64,000 bases of DNA from Vicinamibacterales bacterium (GTDB lineage Bacteria > Acidobacteriota > Vicinamibacteria > Vicinamibacterales > Fen-181), in contig DASXVO010000054.1 in the NCBI GenBank assembly GCA_036504215.1, forward strand, positions 186,001-250,000, given 5' to 3'. A program made the translations under genes and the position numbers. Positions 12,012-20,559 of this stretch are shown in pieces. The notes under the pieces were generated by a model. The model had not been told where the DNA came from. It made no database searches and saw only the letters and a program-made list of their open reading frames with translations. How positions within the stretch are numbered: position 1 is the first letter of the stretch; every line of letters begins with the position of its first letter.

Positions 12012-13463
12012 ATGGATCCGACCTGTCTCACTGAACCGACGTTCACCTGCGCAGGCTGCGGCGCGATGATGCCGGCGGCGGATGGCGGTCACGCGCCCTT
12101 CGCGTGTTCCGCGGCACGGCCCGGGGACGACATCGACCACGTCGTCCGGCGGCACTTCGATCCCGCCGGGCGCTCTTTTCCGCCGTCGGAGGAAGCCAAC
12201 CCCTTCGTCCGCTATCGGGCCCTCTCCTCGGCGCACCAACTCGCGCTCGCACGGGGTCTGACCGACGAGCAGTTCGTCGGCATCGTGCGTGAACTCGACG
12301 CGTCGGTGGCGACGGTCGACGGCGCGGGATTCCGGGCCACGCCGTTCGCTCCCGCGCCCGCCCTCAGTCGACAGCTCGGTTGCGCGGACGATGGGATGGT
12401 CTGGGTGAAGGACGAGACCGCGAACGTGTCGGGCTCGCACAAGGCGCGACACCTGATGGGTGTGATGCTCTACCTGCAGGTGTTGCAGCGTGTCACGGGC
12501 ACGACGGACCGCTCGACGCTCGCCATCGCCAGTTGCGGCAACGCGGCGCTGGCGGCCGGCGTCGTGGCGCGCGCGGCCGGCTGGCCGCTCGAGGTCTTCG
12601 TCCCGCCGTCGGCTGACGCCGCGGTCGTCGCGCGACTCATCGCGCTCGAGGCGCAGATCCACCTCGCCCATCGCCGAGACGGCGTTGCAGGCGATCCCTG
12701 CTATCTTTCGTTCCGGGAATCGCTGTCGGCGGGCGCCCTGCCGTTCTGCTGCCAGGGGAGCGACAACGGCCTGACCATCGAGGGCGGTGAAACGGTGGCG
12801 TGGGAGATGATCTCCAGCCTGCAGCAGTCGCCCGACATCAACTGGCAGTCGCAGCGGCGTCCGATCGACGCGGTCTTCGTCCAGGTCGGCGGCGGGGCTC
12901 TCGCCAGTTCCCTCGTCCAGGGATTCGTGGACGCCTATCGCCTGGGCGCGGTGACGTGGCTGCCGCGGTTCTATACGGTCCAGACGAGCGGCGGGTATCC
13001 GCTGAAGCGGGCGTACGACGGGGTGGCGGAGCGGATTCTCGAGCGCGTGCCGCTGGTCGTCGAGCAGGGCTTCAGCCCGGCCGCCGATCGTGAACGCGCG
13101 GACCTGATGGCCGCCCACCCGTCGATTATCGACGAGGAGTTGCAGCACGCGCGCACCCACCGGTCGGCATTCATGCGGCCGTGGGAGAAGGAGCCGCACA
13201 GCATCGCCCACGGCATCCTGGACGATGAAACCTACGACTGGGCCGCGGTGGTCGAAGGGATGTTGCGGTCGGGCGGGTGGCCGCTCGTCGTCGGGGAGGA
13301 CCGGCTGCTCGAAGCGAACATCGCCGCCCATCAGGGAACGGGCATCGACGTGGACCATACCGGCTCTGCCGGCCTTGCCGGCCTGATGAAAGCGATTGGC
13401 ATCGACACGCGCCTGGCCGGCGAACGGGTTGCCGTGATCTTCTCGGGTCGCACCCGGTCGTAG
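12012..13463 (+). CDS. PLP-dependent threonine synthase-like enzyme
   Basis: Fold-type II PLP enzyme of 483 residues. A possible N-terminal zinc knuckle (CAGCG at 13-17) precedes the PLP lysine in SGSHKARH (Lys144), the ASCGNAALAAG loop near residue 177, and the phosphate loop QVGGGALASS near residue 295. These resemble threonine synthase and serine/threonine ammonia-lyases. A true threonine synthase would more usually lie with thrB or hom, absent here; cotranscription with a second PLP enzyme in a purine/hydantoin locus suggests an ammonia-lyase or thiolase role. Residues VVEQGFSPAADRE around residue 352 look like a repeat-derived insertion. The stop codon lies inside a 21-bp direct repeat found again at 15701. 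Confidence 0.8.
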   Translation: MDPTCLTEPTFTCAGCGAMMPAADGGHAPFACSAARPGDDIDHVVRRHFDPAGRSFPPSEEANPFVRYRALSSAHQLALARGLTDEQFVGIVRELDASVATVDGAGFRATPFAPAPALSRQLGCADDGMVWVKDETANVSGSHKARHLMGVMLYLQVLQRVTGTTDRSTLAIASCGNAALAAGVVARAAGWPLEVFVPPSADAAVVARLIALEAQIHLAHRRDGVAGDPCYLSFRESLSAGALPFCCQGSDNGLTIEGGETVAWEMISSLQQSPDINWQSQRRPIDAVFVQVGGGALASSLVQGFVDAYRLGAVTWLPRFYTVQTSGGYPLKRAYDGVAERILERVPLVVEQGFSPAADRERADLMAAHPSIIDEELQHARTHRSAFMRPWEKEPHSIAHGILDDETYDWAAVVEGMLRSGGWPLVVGEDRLLEANIAAHQGTGIDVDHTGSAGLAGLMKAIGIDTRLAGERVAVIFSGRTRS

Positions 13464-13471
13464 CCTTCATC
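13451..13471 (+). repeat. Left copy of 21-bp direct repeat
   Basis: CACCCGGTCG followed by TAGCCTTCATC; matches 15701-15721 in 20 of 21 positions in the same orientation. It covers the stop codon of the PLP enzyme gene. The copies are 2,250 bp apart and bracket the secreted-protease segment. Confidence 0.6.
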
Positions 13472-14099
13472 GTTGCCGCCCCAACGGACTTCGAATGTTC
13501 GTTCTCCGTGGGTTCGCGTGCCTCGCGTCGATCTCCTGTCCCGCCGCCGCATGCCCATCGCGGCCTTCATCAGGCTCGCCACGCAATCGAACGAGTACTG
13601 TGCCCAGATGATCCGGGACTGCAACCCTCGCGCCGCGGACTTCTGGAGTCCGCCGGGGAACGGCAGGAGAGCGGTGCAGCGCGGGCGGCGGTGACGGCGC
13701 GATCCAATACACGTCCGTCTCAGTCTCGTAATCATCGAGAAATATTCCGCGCAACACCCCTTGAAAAGAGCGCTCCCAGACCTACGTTCGATACCAGTCC
13801 GCCCGAGATCGTCGAGGCGTAGCCCTGCGACAGGTCGGAGCCGAACCTGACCGCCCGCCGTTGGCCGTGTTCTTCGGGCTGTATCTCCCTGGTTGCGCCG
13901 GATCCACGAGGCCGTATGTCGTCACACATCTCAGGGGCGCGAGCTCGCGCACCTCCTGGTAGCTCAGCAACTGCCCGTAGACGGGTTGCGCCCCAACGGA
14001 CCCCAATCCTGTGGCAAGTCTGCGTCCTCCCCAAGAAGTCGGTTCGGGCTGGGCAGGGGACGCAGCGACTCGTCGGACTGAATTACAGGAGGAAGCGCG
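13464..14099. other. 636-bp region without a recognised gene
   Basis: No reading frame here has a ribosome-binding site plus recognisable motifs. Short peptides on the minus strand between 13782 and 14034 (for example QLLSYQEVREL) hint at a decayed gene but switch frame. The right end holds an AGGAGG Shine-Dalgarno for the protease gene. I see no tRNA or terminator. Confidence 0.5.
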
Positions 14100-14777
14100 A
14101 TGCGACGGACTCACCTCGTCATCAAGCCGTCTCTGATCATCGCGATCTGTCTGGGTACGATCGGCCCACTCTGGTCGGCCGGGTGTTGCACGCCCCTGAA
14201 GCTGTCGAGCGTGGCAGTGGCTCCATGCCCGCAGCAGCGCGACTGGTGGTGCTGGGCAGCAACAACCGAGCAGATTTCTGCCCTGTACGGGCACCGCGTG
14301 GACCAGTGCTCATCAGCCGGCTTCGTGCACGGAACGCCGCCGGACTGCTGCACCGGCTGCACTGGGAACTGCCCATGTTGGGGATCGGGATGGGGAGCCT
14401 CAATCGCCGACATGAGCAACAACTGGAAGCACTGGAACTTCACGTTCACCTATGTCTCGAGCAGCCTGGCGTGGGATGAACTGAGGAGGACGCTGTCAAC
14501 TCAGCCGTTCTGCCGCCGCAGCCCGGTACAGGCAATCTGGTGGTGGACCGGCGGCGGCGGGCATGTGGTCACCTTGTACGGCTACGTCGAGGTCGGTGGC
14601 CAGAAATACGTGTCCTACCTGAACCCGTGGCCGCCGAGCTGCAGCACCAACAACAAGCAATGCTCCTCCGTGTCGCCTGCGGGAGACGATGTGGTATCGA
14701 CGTTCGATGCATTCGTGAGCGATGGCAGTCATAGCTGGGGAGACAGCTTCTACGCGTTCAAGCACAAGGGCTCGTAG
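14100..14777 (+). CDS. Secreted papain-like cysteine protease (C39/AvrRpt2-like)
   Basis: Exported protein of 225 residues with an N-terminal signal segment (about residues 8-27). The papain-like core shows Cys51 in QQRDWWCWAATT, His155 in GGGGHVVTLYGY and Asn175 in SYLNPWPP, a full catalytic set for the family grouped as papain-like cysteine protease AvrRpt2. Cysteine content is high (pairs at 29-30 and 83-84, plus many singles), fitting disulfides outside the cytoplasm. An AGGAGG site lies 5-6 nt before the ATG. The next gene, 34 bp downstream, encodes another exported protein and may be an inhibitor, propeptide-like partner or substrate. The target is unknown. Confidence 0.8.
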   Translation: MRRTHLVIKPSLIIAICLGTIGPLWSAGCCTPLKLSSVAVAPCPQQRDWWCWAATTEQISALYGHRVDQCSSAGFVHGTPPDCCTGCTGNCPCWGSGWGASIADMSNNWKHWNFTFTYVSSSLAWDELRRTLSTQPFCRRSPVQAIWWWTGGGGHVVTLYGYVEVGGQKYVSYLNPWPPSCSTNNKQCSSVSPAGDDVVSTFDAFVSDGSHSWGDSFYAFKHKGS

Positions 14778-14811
14778 CCCGCGGTAAAGCGTCTTCAGGC
14801 CGGGGGGTGTT

Positions 14812-15501
14812 ATGAAGACGATGATGGTGTCGTCTGGAAGCGTGCTCATTGTCGTGGTTGTCTTGCTTGCCGTAACGGCAGCTCAGGAACGGGCGCTCGT
14901 CGCCGAAGCAAGAACCGGCGTCTTCGCGCAAGCAGCACTGGCCCAGTACGTTCGGGACATTGTCACCCAGGAGAATTACGCCCGGTTCGGCTTCAAGAGC
15001 CTCGCGGATGCTCGCAGCGCGCGTGTCGGTACGCCGCTGCACGTCTTCGAGATCGACCTCAGGAGTCTCAAGGCGTACCGGTCTGGTGCCGGAGTGAAAT
15101 CGATGCTCCGTGATGCCGAGGTGCTCTGGTTCCCGGTGACCGTTGCAGGCGCGGTCATCACGAAGGTCGAGATTGTGGGGAAGGACAATAGACTGATTGC
15201 TGGCGAGTTCGGAGGCATGAGAAGCGCCCAGGCAACGGCTGCAGCGAATAGCGACTTCGCCGTTCGGCTCGAGGAGCGAGGCATCGCTCGGGCTGCAGGT
15301 TTTGCCCCGGCGCTCGTTCGAGTGCCGGCGCTTGGTGTCACCCTGCTCTATGCCGAAACATCGGGCGGCGAGTTCCTGCTGCCGGCGGAGACCAACCCCG
15401 AGCGCTTTGGCTTAAACACGGGGAAGGTGTATGCGGCCGCCGAGGTGCTGAGCGCGCTGGCAACCGCAGCTCAGCAGGTCGACGAGAAGAAGATCAAGTA
15501 G
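14812..15501 (+). CDS. Exported protein of unknown function, protease partner
   Basis: A 229-residue protein with a hydrophobic N-terminus (residues 7-24, VLIVVVVLLAVTA) that looks like a signal peptide with cleavage near VTA-AQ. The mature part is mixed alpha/beta with no motif I recognise; segments such as VLWFPVTVAGAVITKVEIVG suggest beta strands. It is 34 bp downstream of the secreted cysteine protease and probably cotranscribed. By analogy with other secreted papain-like proteases, the partner could be an inhibitor or chaperone, but nothing in the sequence proves this. Few cysteines, unlike its neighbour. Confidence 0.7.
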   Translation: MKTMMVSSGSVLIVVVVLLAVTAAQERALVAEARTGVFAQAALAQYVRDIVTQENYARFGFKSLADARSARVGTPLHVFEIDLRSLKAYRSGAGVKSMLRDAEVLWFPVTVAGAVITKVEIVGKDNRLIAGEFGGMRSAQATAAANSDFAVRLEERGIARAAGFAPALVRVPALGVTLLYAETSGGEFLLPAETNPERFGLNTGKVYAAAEVLSALATAAQQVDEKKIK

Positions 15502-15700
15502 GCCCCTGACGTCCGACCGACACTCGTTGGACGTTGGCGCCCAGGTATTTGGATGGGCTGAACACTCAGATTCACACCGAACGACAGACGCCTGCCACCC
15601 GGCACGCTCGCGGACGAGGAGACGCATCTCGCGTGCCTGGGGCACTGCGGCAGAACATCGTCAGCACCAGTCCGTTGCGCCGCCCGGTGGCCGTACACTC

Positions 15701-15721
15701 CACCCGGTCGTAACCTTCATC
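15701..15721 (+). repeat. Right copy of 21-bp direct repeat
   Basis: CACCCGGTCG followed by TAACCTTCATC, one mismatch from 13451-13471. It ends the 2.25-kb segment carrying the protease and its partner, 37 bp before the next start codon. Confidence 0.6.
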
Positions 15722-15758
15722 CGCGAGCCCGTCAGATCCTCCCGACAGGAGGACTGCC

Positions 15759-16064
15759 ATGCTGCTGCGATCGGGTTACGTTGTCGGCGCCCTGCTTGTA
15801 CTGACCCTCACGTCGATCTACCTCGTGGCGAAGGTCCGGCCAATGAGCGCGTCCTGGGCGTGGCGCTTCACGTGGCTGGCCGCCGTGTCGGTCATCGCCT
15901 TCGTTGTGTGCGTGCTCCTGCACAATCTCGTCAGCGGTCTGCTCCGGGCCGAGGAGCCGGTGTTCTTCATCCTCGCGGTGATCGTCTCGCCGCTGACGTT
16001 TCTCATCGGCGTGATCGGCGCGATCGTGGCGTCGATCGTCACCCGAGGCCACGCGTCGTGCTGA
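15759..16064 (+). CDS. Small three-helix membrane protein
   Basis: A 101-residue hydrophobic protein with three predicted membrane spans (about residues 5-24, 38-58 and 70-93) joined by short loops. An AGGAGG ribosome-binding site lies 6 nt before the ATG at 15759, supporting a real gene. No family recognised; small proteins of this form occur as uncharacterised inner-membrane proteins. A REP palindrome begins 7 bp after its stop, and the next gene is convergent. Confidence 0.7.
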   Translation: MLLRSGYVVGALLVLTLTSIYLVAKVRPMSASWAWRFTWLAAVSVIAFVVCVLLHNLVSGLLRAEEPVFFILAVIVSPLTFLIGVIGAIVASIVTRGHASC

Positions 16065-16071
16065 ACTCCCT

Positions 16072-16095
16072 CACAAGCGGGACGCCCGTGCCACA
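16072..16095 (-). repeat. Solitary REP palindrome
   Basis: CACAAGCGGGACGCCCGTGC plus CACAC, a slightly degenerate REP in the same orientation as the right array at 10.3 kb. It lies between convergent genes, where it could act as a transcript-end hairpin. Confidence 0.7.
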
Positions 16096-16135
16096 CGGCA
16101 CGGCTGGACGTGTGTGTGGCCAACACTCGAGGCCG

Positions 16136-16804
16136 CTACCAGTTCCACAGACGCCAGACGGCATCGGCGATCCACCACGCGCCGACCAGGCGAAAGACCC
16201 AGAGCGTGCGGCCGATCCCGAGCAGGGCCAGGTTGTGGATCGGGAAGGGGCAGCGGAGGCCGGGCGCCTCTTCGCCTGGCGCCCCGAGAATGGCCGACGA
16301 CGCACCGGTAACGGGAACGGGAACGGAAACCGGAGAACGGAGCAACGACCCGACCGAGGCCGCGACGACCGTCAGTGCCACGGTGACGCGAAAGAACACC
16401 GCGACGTGGTCGTGCGAGAGCAACGGTCGGCCGACCGCTGTAACGAGCGAGTTGCCGAGGAGCACGAGGAGCGGCACGAAGATCCCGATCGCGATGAGGT
16501 AGCGGTGGCGCACGACGAACGCCAGGAACCGCGTGACCGACGCGGCGTGCGCCTCCGAACACGCCGCCATCGACCACGTGCGGCCACCGGACTCGACAGG
16601 CAATCGGACGTTCACCCCGACGCGCCCGCACCACAGGCACCGGACGTCAGCGAACTTCGCCACCCACGGCATGGCGACGATCCGGTGGCCGAACATCACC
16701 GCGAGACCGAGACCCACCGACCATGCCGGCCCGAACGGCTGGCGAAGAAAGAGAAACAGCACGAGCGGAATGAAGAGGAACAGGAACAGCCCCTGCGCGC
16801 TCAT
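16136..16804 (-). CDS. Hypothetical membrane protein with CxxC motif
   Basis: A protein of 222 residues from the ATG at 16804 (an upstream ATG at 16843 would add 13). Membrane spans are visible near residues 4-22, 28-44, 105-122 and 133-151, with a final hydrophobic stretch. Between spans 2 and 3 lies RCLWCGR plus further cysteine and histidine residues (a possible metal-binding CxxC ... CSEAHA), like the small proteins that describe themselves as zinc-ribbon-bearing membrane proteins. No named family recognised. It lies 60 bp downstream of the ygeW gene on the same strand and may be cotranscribed. Its C-terminal region is low complexity. Confidence 0.65.
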   Translation of the reverse strand: MSAQGLFLFLFIPLVLFLFLRQPFGPAWSVGLGLAVMFGHRIVAMPWVAKFADVRCLWCGRVGVNVRLPVESGGRTWSMAACSEAHAASVTRFLAFVVRHRYLIAIGIFVPLLVLLGNSLVTAVGRPLLSHDHVAVFFRVTVALTVVAASVGSLLRSPVSVPVPVTGASSAILGAPGEEAPGLRCPFPIHNLALLGIGRTLWVFRLVGAWWIADAVWRLWNW

Positions 16805-16864
16805 GGCCCACCCGTCATTCTTCACCCGTCCGCCTTCGCCCATCCGCCCGCCGCCTTGCCGCCG

Positions 16865-18067
16865 TCATCCTCGTGTCCCCCCCTGTCGACGCTGGACGTT
16901 GCGCTCGACGCACGCGCCCAGCACGGCCGCCGGGTCCTTGAACCTCGTGGCGAGGATCATCGCGGCGATCACGAAGGGCTTGTGGCTGGCCTCGCGGTAG
17001 GTCTGCAGCCGATAGCGCTCGAATACCGACGCGCCCACCTCGCCGGCCGGGCAGCTCACGTCGGTCACGTCGGCCGGCAGGCAGTGCATGTAGAGAGCCT
17101 GTCCGCCCTTCGTGAGCTTCATCAGCGACTCGGTGCACTCCCAGTGCTTGAACCGTGCGTTGTTGGCGAGCGCCTCGCGCTCGAGGTCGGCCAGCTTCGC
17201 CGACTCGCCGGCGCGCAGCAGGCGGGTGCGATCACGCATCACCCGCGCCGGTGCCCAGCTCTTCGGGTAGACGATGTCCGCATCGCGGAAGGCCTCGTCC
17301 ATCGACGTGGCGACAGAGAACGATCCGCCGCTCGCGGCGGCGAACTTGCGAGCGGCGTCCAGCGGTTCGTCCACCAGGTCGTAGCCCTCCGGGTGCGCCA
17401 GCACCACGTGCATACCGAACCGGGACATCAGCGACACGATGCCCTGCGGGACCGAGAGCGGCTTGCCATAGCTCGGCGAGTAGGCCCAGGTCATCGCGAT
17501 CTTCCTGCCCTTCAGCGCGTCGAGGCTGCCGAAGGTGGAGATGAGATGCCGCAGGTCGGCCATGCTCTGTGTCGGATGATCGAGGTCGCACTGCAGGTTC
17601 ACCACGGCCGGCCGCTGCAGCAAGACGCCATGCTGCGAACTCTCGCACAGCGCGTCGCTGACCTGCATCATGTACTTGTGGCCTTCGCCGAGGAACATGT
17701 CGTCGCGAATGCCGATGACCTCGGTGAGGAACGAGATCATCGCCGCCGTCTCGCGCACCGTCTCGCCGTGCGCGATTTGCGACGTGGATTCATCGAGTTC
17801 CTCGGTCATCAGGCCGAGCAGGTTGCAGCCGGATCTGAACGCATACCGTGTCCGCGTGGACTTGTCGCGGAAGATCGAGATGCCGAGGCCGGTTTCGAAC
17901 ACGCGCGCCGACACGCCGGCGGCCGCGAGGTCCTGCAGGATCTCGGCGATCAGCAACACGCTGCGGATCGTCTGCTCCGGGTACTGCCACGTGAGCAGGA
18001 AGTCCTTGTCGTGCAGCCCGGTCGGCATCGACGCGAGCGCGGAGAGTGCAGTGGAGATCTTGGACAT
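16865..18067 (-). CDS. ygeW: Knotted carbamoyltransferase YgeW
   Basis: Transcarbamylase-fold enzyme of 400 residues. Carbamoyl-phosphate motif STRTR at residues 70-74, DHPTQ near 163, and HCLP near 346 are all present. The knotted ATCase/OTCase subfamily that includes E. coli YgeW (396 aa) is characterised by this length and by the N-terminal HDKDFLLTW segment. Its in vivo substrate is unknown; proposed roles are in purine/allantoin-type breakdown, generating carbamoyl phosphate for ATP. It is transcribed after ygeY (71-bp gap), the same pairing as in E. coli, but without ygeX between them. No carbamate kinase gene (yqeA) is visible in the window. Confidence 0.93.
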   Translation of the reverse strand: MSKISTALSALASMPTGLHDKDFLLTWQYPEQTIRSVLLIAEILQDLAAAGVSARVFETGLGISIFRDKSTRTRYAFRSGCNLLGLMTEELDESTSQIAHGETVRETAAMISFLTEVIGIRDDMFLGEGHKYMMQVSDALCESSQHGVLLQRPAVVNLQCDLDHPTQSMADLRHLISTFGSLDALKGRKIAMTWAYSPSYGKPLSVPQGIVSLMSRFGMHVVLAHPEGYDLVDEPLDAARKFAAASGGSFSVATSMDEAFRDADIVYPKSWAPARVMRDRTRLLRAGESAKLADLEREALANNARFKHWECTESLMKLTKGGQALYMHCLPADVTDVSCPAGEVGASVFERYRLQTYREASHKPFVIAAMILATRFKDPAAVLGACVERNVQRRQGGTRG

Positions 18068-18138
18068 AGACGTCAGGGGTCAGTGGTCAGGATTGAGGGT
18101 CATTCCACACAGGGGGCGCGGCGGCCTCTCTGTAGAGA

Positions 18139-19356
18139 TCACCGCGTCCTCGTCTTCAAGTATTCGGAACCGAACACCGCGTAGAATGCCGCCGCCAGCG
18201 TCAGGTGTTCGACCGGACACTGGTCTTCCGGCGTGTGGGCGTGGATCTCGTTGGCCGGACCGAAGCCGACGGTCGGCACGCCGAACAGCCCGCACGTCGC
18301 GATGCCGTTGGTCGAGAACGTCCACTTGTCGACGACCGGTGGCCGGTGGAGCGCCTGTTCTGCCGCCGATACCGCTGCCCGCACGGCGGGATCGGCTTCC
18401 TCGACCACCCAGGTCGGGTAGTACTTCTTCGTCGGATACGTGAGGCCCGTGTAGGACTCGCGGGCGTAGTCGAGCACGGTGACCGTCGCGCCGGCCGCTG
18501 CCACGCTCTCGAGCGCGCCGATCTGCGCGACCGCCTTTTCGAGCGTCTCGCCACGGGTGAGCCGACGATCGAGGTGGATCGTGCAGCTATCCGCCACCGC
18601 GCAGAGCGATGGGGATGTCGAGCGGATCTCGGCAATTGTCACCGAACCCTTGCCCAGGAACTGATCGGCGGATTCGGCCAGCCGGTCGTTCAGCCGCTCG
18701 ATGTCCGCGACAATCGGCGCCATCGTGTAGACGGCGTTCACGCCCCGCTCGGGCGCCGATCCGTGGCAGGACAGGCCCTGCGTCCGGACCTCCATCTCCA
18801 TGCGGCCGCGGTGCCCGCGGTACACGTTGAGGTTCGTCGGCTCGGTGATGACGACGACCTCCGGTTTCAGGACGCCCTCTCTGAGGATGTACTGCCAGCA
18901 CAGGCCATCGCAGTCCTCCTCCATGACGGTGCCCGTCACCCAGACTTGCACGCCATCGAGCAACCCCAGCTCCTTCGCGATGCGCGCCCCATGGACCGCC
19001 GCGGCAATACCGGCCTCCTGATCGGACGCGCCCCGCCCATAGATGACGCCGTCCTTCAGTTCGCCTCGGTACGGGTCTCGTCTCCACGTGGACGCGTCCC
19101 CAACGCCAACGGTGTCCAGGTGCCCGTCGATCGCCAGCACGACTGGGCCTTCACCAACGCGTCCGAGCACGTTGCCGAGCCCGTCGATCTTCACTTCGTC
19201 GAAGCCGACCCGGCGCATTTCCCGCGCCACGCAGGCGACGACCGCCCGTTCCCCGGCGCTCTCGGAGGGAATCGCGATCATGTCGCGGAGGAACGTCGTC
19301 ATCTCGCCGGTATAGGCCGCAGCCCGCGCTGCCACCTCCCTGGTCTTCTCACGCAT
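18139..19356 (-). CDS. ygeY: YgeY-family M20 hydrolase
   Basis: Zinc-dependent peptidase M20 family enzyme of 405 residues, matching the YgeY subgroup annotated as 'selenium metabolism hydrolase' (E. coli YgeY, 403 aa). Motifs: IDGHLDTVGVG near residue 75, YGRGASDQEAG near 106, TVMEEDCDG near 143 and ITEPTNLNVYRGHRGR near 172. It probably hydrolyses an amide bond of a small nitrogenous intermediate rather than a peptide. The ATG at 19356 is chosen because it gives the family length; the frame is open for 20 codons upstream without family similarity. It is the first gene before ygeW. Confidence 0.92.
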   Translation of the reverse strand: MREKTREVAARAAAYTGEMTTFLRDMIAIPSESAGERAVVACVAREMRRVGFDEVKIDGLGNVLGRVGEGPVVLAIDGHLDTVGVGDASTWRRDPYRGELKDGVIYGRGASDQEAGIAAAVHGARIAKELGLLDGVQVWVTGTVMEEDCDGLCWQYILREGVLKPEVVVITEPTNLNVYRGHRGRMEMEVRTQGLSCHGSAPERGVNAVYTMAPIVADIERLNDRLAESADQFLGKGSVTIAEIRSTSPSLCAVADSCTIHLDRRLTRGETLEKAVAQIGALESVAAAGATVTVLDYARESYTGLTYPTKKYYPTWVVEEADPAVRAAVSAAEQALHRPPVVDKWTFSTNGIATCGLFGVPTVGFGPANEIHAHTPEDQCPVEHLTLAAAFYAVFGSEYLKTRTR

Positions 19357-19523
19357 GGCACTCTCGCTTTCCTGGGAGGCAAGTATGCCGGAGGGGGCCG
19401 CGACGGGGCAAGCCACTCCGACCCGGTGCGCCCGGCGCCAGTCACGGACCTACCCGCTCCGGCAAAACCTATGGATAATGGCGGCGTGGTGATCGCACGT
19501 TTCGGTGTGCGGGTGAGCGGACG

Positions 19524-20543
19524 ATGAGATCTGTCATTGTGCTGATGAGTGTGGCGCTGGCTGCCGGGTGTTCGGGGCCGGCCAAGACCCCGGCGGCGGG
19601 CCAGTCGATGCCTCGGGCCTCTGCGGCCGTCGCGTCTCGAGGCGACACGAAAGGACCGACCGTGAACTTGCCATCGCGGGTCGGTGGGTGGACGCGGGCT
19701 GAGACGCCGAGGCGCGTCACGGCAGCCACGATCTTCGACTACATGGATGGCGGCGGCGAGCTCTACCTCGCCTACCGTTTCGACCATCTCGACGTCTTCG
19801 AGTACGTGGCGGCCGACGCGGCGGTCGGCACGATTCTCGTCGAACTCTACTGGATGCGGGGATCGGACGATGCCTTCGGGTTGCTGTCCACCGACTGGAC
19901 GGGTGAACCGATTCCCGTCGGGGGCGAGGCCGGTCACTCGTTGCCGACCGTGCCGCCGCATCGCGCGCTGTACGGCGCGGGGCTGCTGCGCCTCTGGTCG
20001 GACAACCTCTACGTGAGAATCCTCGCGTCGCGCGAGACGCCGGCGTCGCGCGGGGCCGTCCTCCAGCTCGCCAGGGCCATCGTCGAACCACGGCGGACGA
20101 CGCTCCAGCCGGCGTTCCTGGTGTCGGTTCCGCAGCGTGCCAACGGCGCAGTCCTTCGAACCGACCGCACCTGTTTCTTCCGCTCGCACCTGGTGCTCAA
20201 CTCGGCGTTCTTCGTCGCGTCGAAGGACATTCTCGGACTCGGTCCGGCCGTGGACGCGGTGACGACGGAGTACGCCAGGCCGGGAGGCATGGACCGGCCG
20301 ATGCGCCTGATCCTCGTGCGCTATCAGACCCCTGAGGCCGCAGCGGCAGGGCTGACGGCGTTCGTCCAGGCGTACGTTCCGGAAGCCGCGAAGAAGGAGA
20401 GCCATGCCGCTGCGGGCGCCGTCCAGGTCGAACACGGCTTCGTGGCGTGGGCGCAGAAGGGACATGCCCTGGCCATCGTCGTCGACGCCGCCGATTCCCA
20501 GACCGGGCGCGCACTGGCCGATGCCGCCGCGCGGTCACACTGA
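19524..20543 (+). CDS. Lipoprotein resembling the DUF6599 family
   Basis: A 339-residue exported protein with a lipobox (LAAGC, Cys16) and a body resembling proteins labelled DUF6599, whose hallmark is the IFDYMDGGGELYLAY segment (near residue 69). Two related halves can be discerned, around residues 45-190 and 195-330. The function is unknown. It is separated by 16 bp from a Tat-exported DUF362 protein, and such pairs recur in acidobacterial genomes, suggesting a redox or cofactor-related envelope function (inference). A GGATAAT hexamer near 19473 could be its -10 box. Divergent from ygeY. Confidence 0.75.
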   Translation: MRSVIVLMSVALAAGCSGPAKTPAAGQSMPRASAAVASRGDTKGPTVNLPSRVGGWTRAETPRRVTAATIFDYMDGGGELYLAYRFDHLDVFEYVAADAAVGTILVELYWMRGSDDAFGLLSTDWTGEPIPVGGEAGHSLPTVPPHRALYGAGLLRLWSDNLYVRILASRETPASRGAVLQLARAIVEPRRTTLQPAFLVSVPQRANGAVLRTDRTCFFRSHLVLNSAFFVASKDILGLGPAVDAVTTEYARPGGMDRPMRLILVRYQTPEAAAAGLTAFVQAYVPEAAKKESHAAAGAVQVEHGFVAWAQKGHALAIVVDAADSQTGRALADAAARSH

Positions 20544-20559
20544 ACGGAGTGGAGCACGT

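Noticed and set aside
13782-14294. Minus-strand frame with QLLSYQEVREL
   Set aside because: Similarity-like stretches switch frame and there is no ribosome-binding site; it overlaps the well-supported protease gene.
13464-15758. Possible integron cassettes (attC sites) around the protease segment
   Set aside because: A GTTGGAC-like core occurs near 15524, but no matching inverse core or long palindrome is found, and no integron integrase is visible.
15527-18184. 885-codon plus-strand frame
   Set aside because: It is antisense to ygeW and a membrane protein gene and has biased, motif-free composition.
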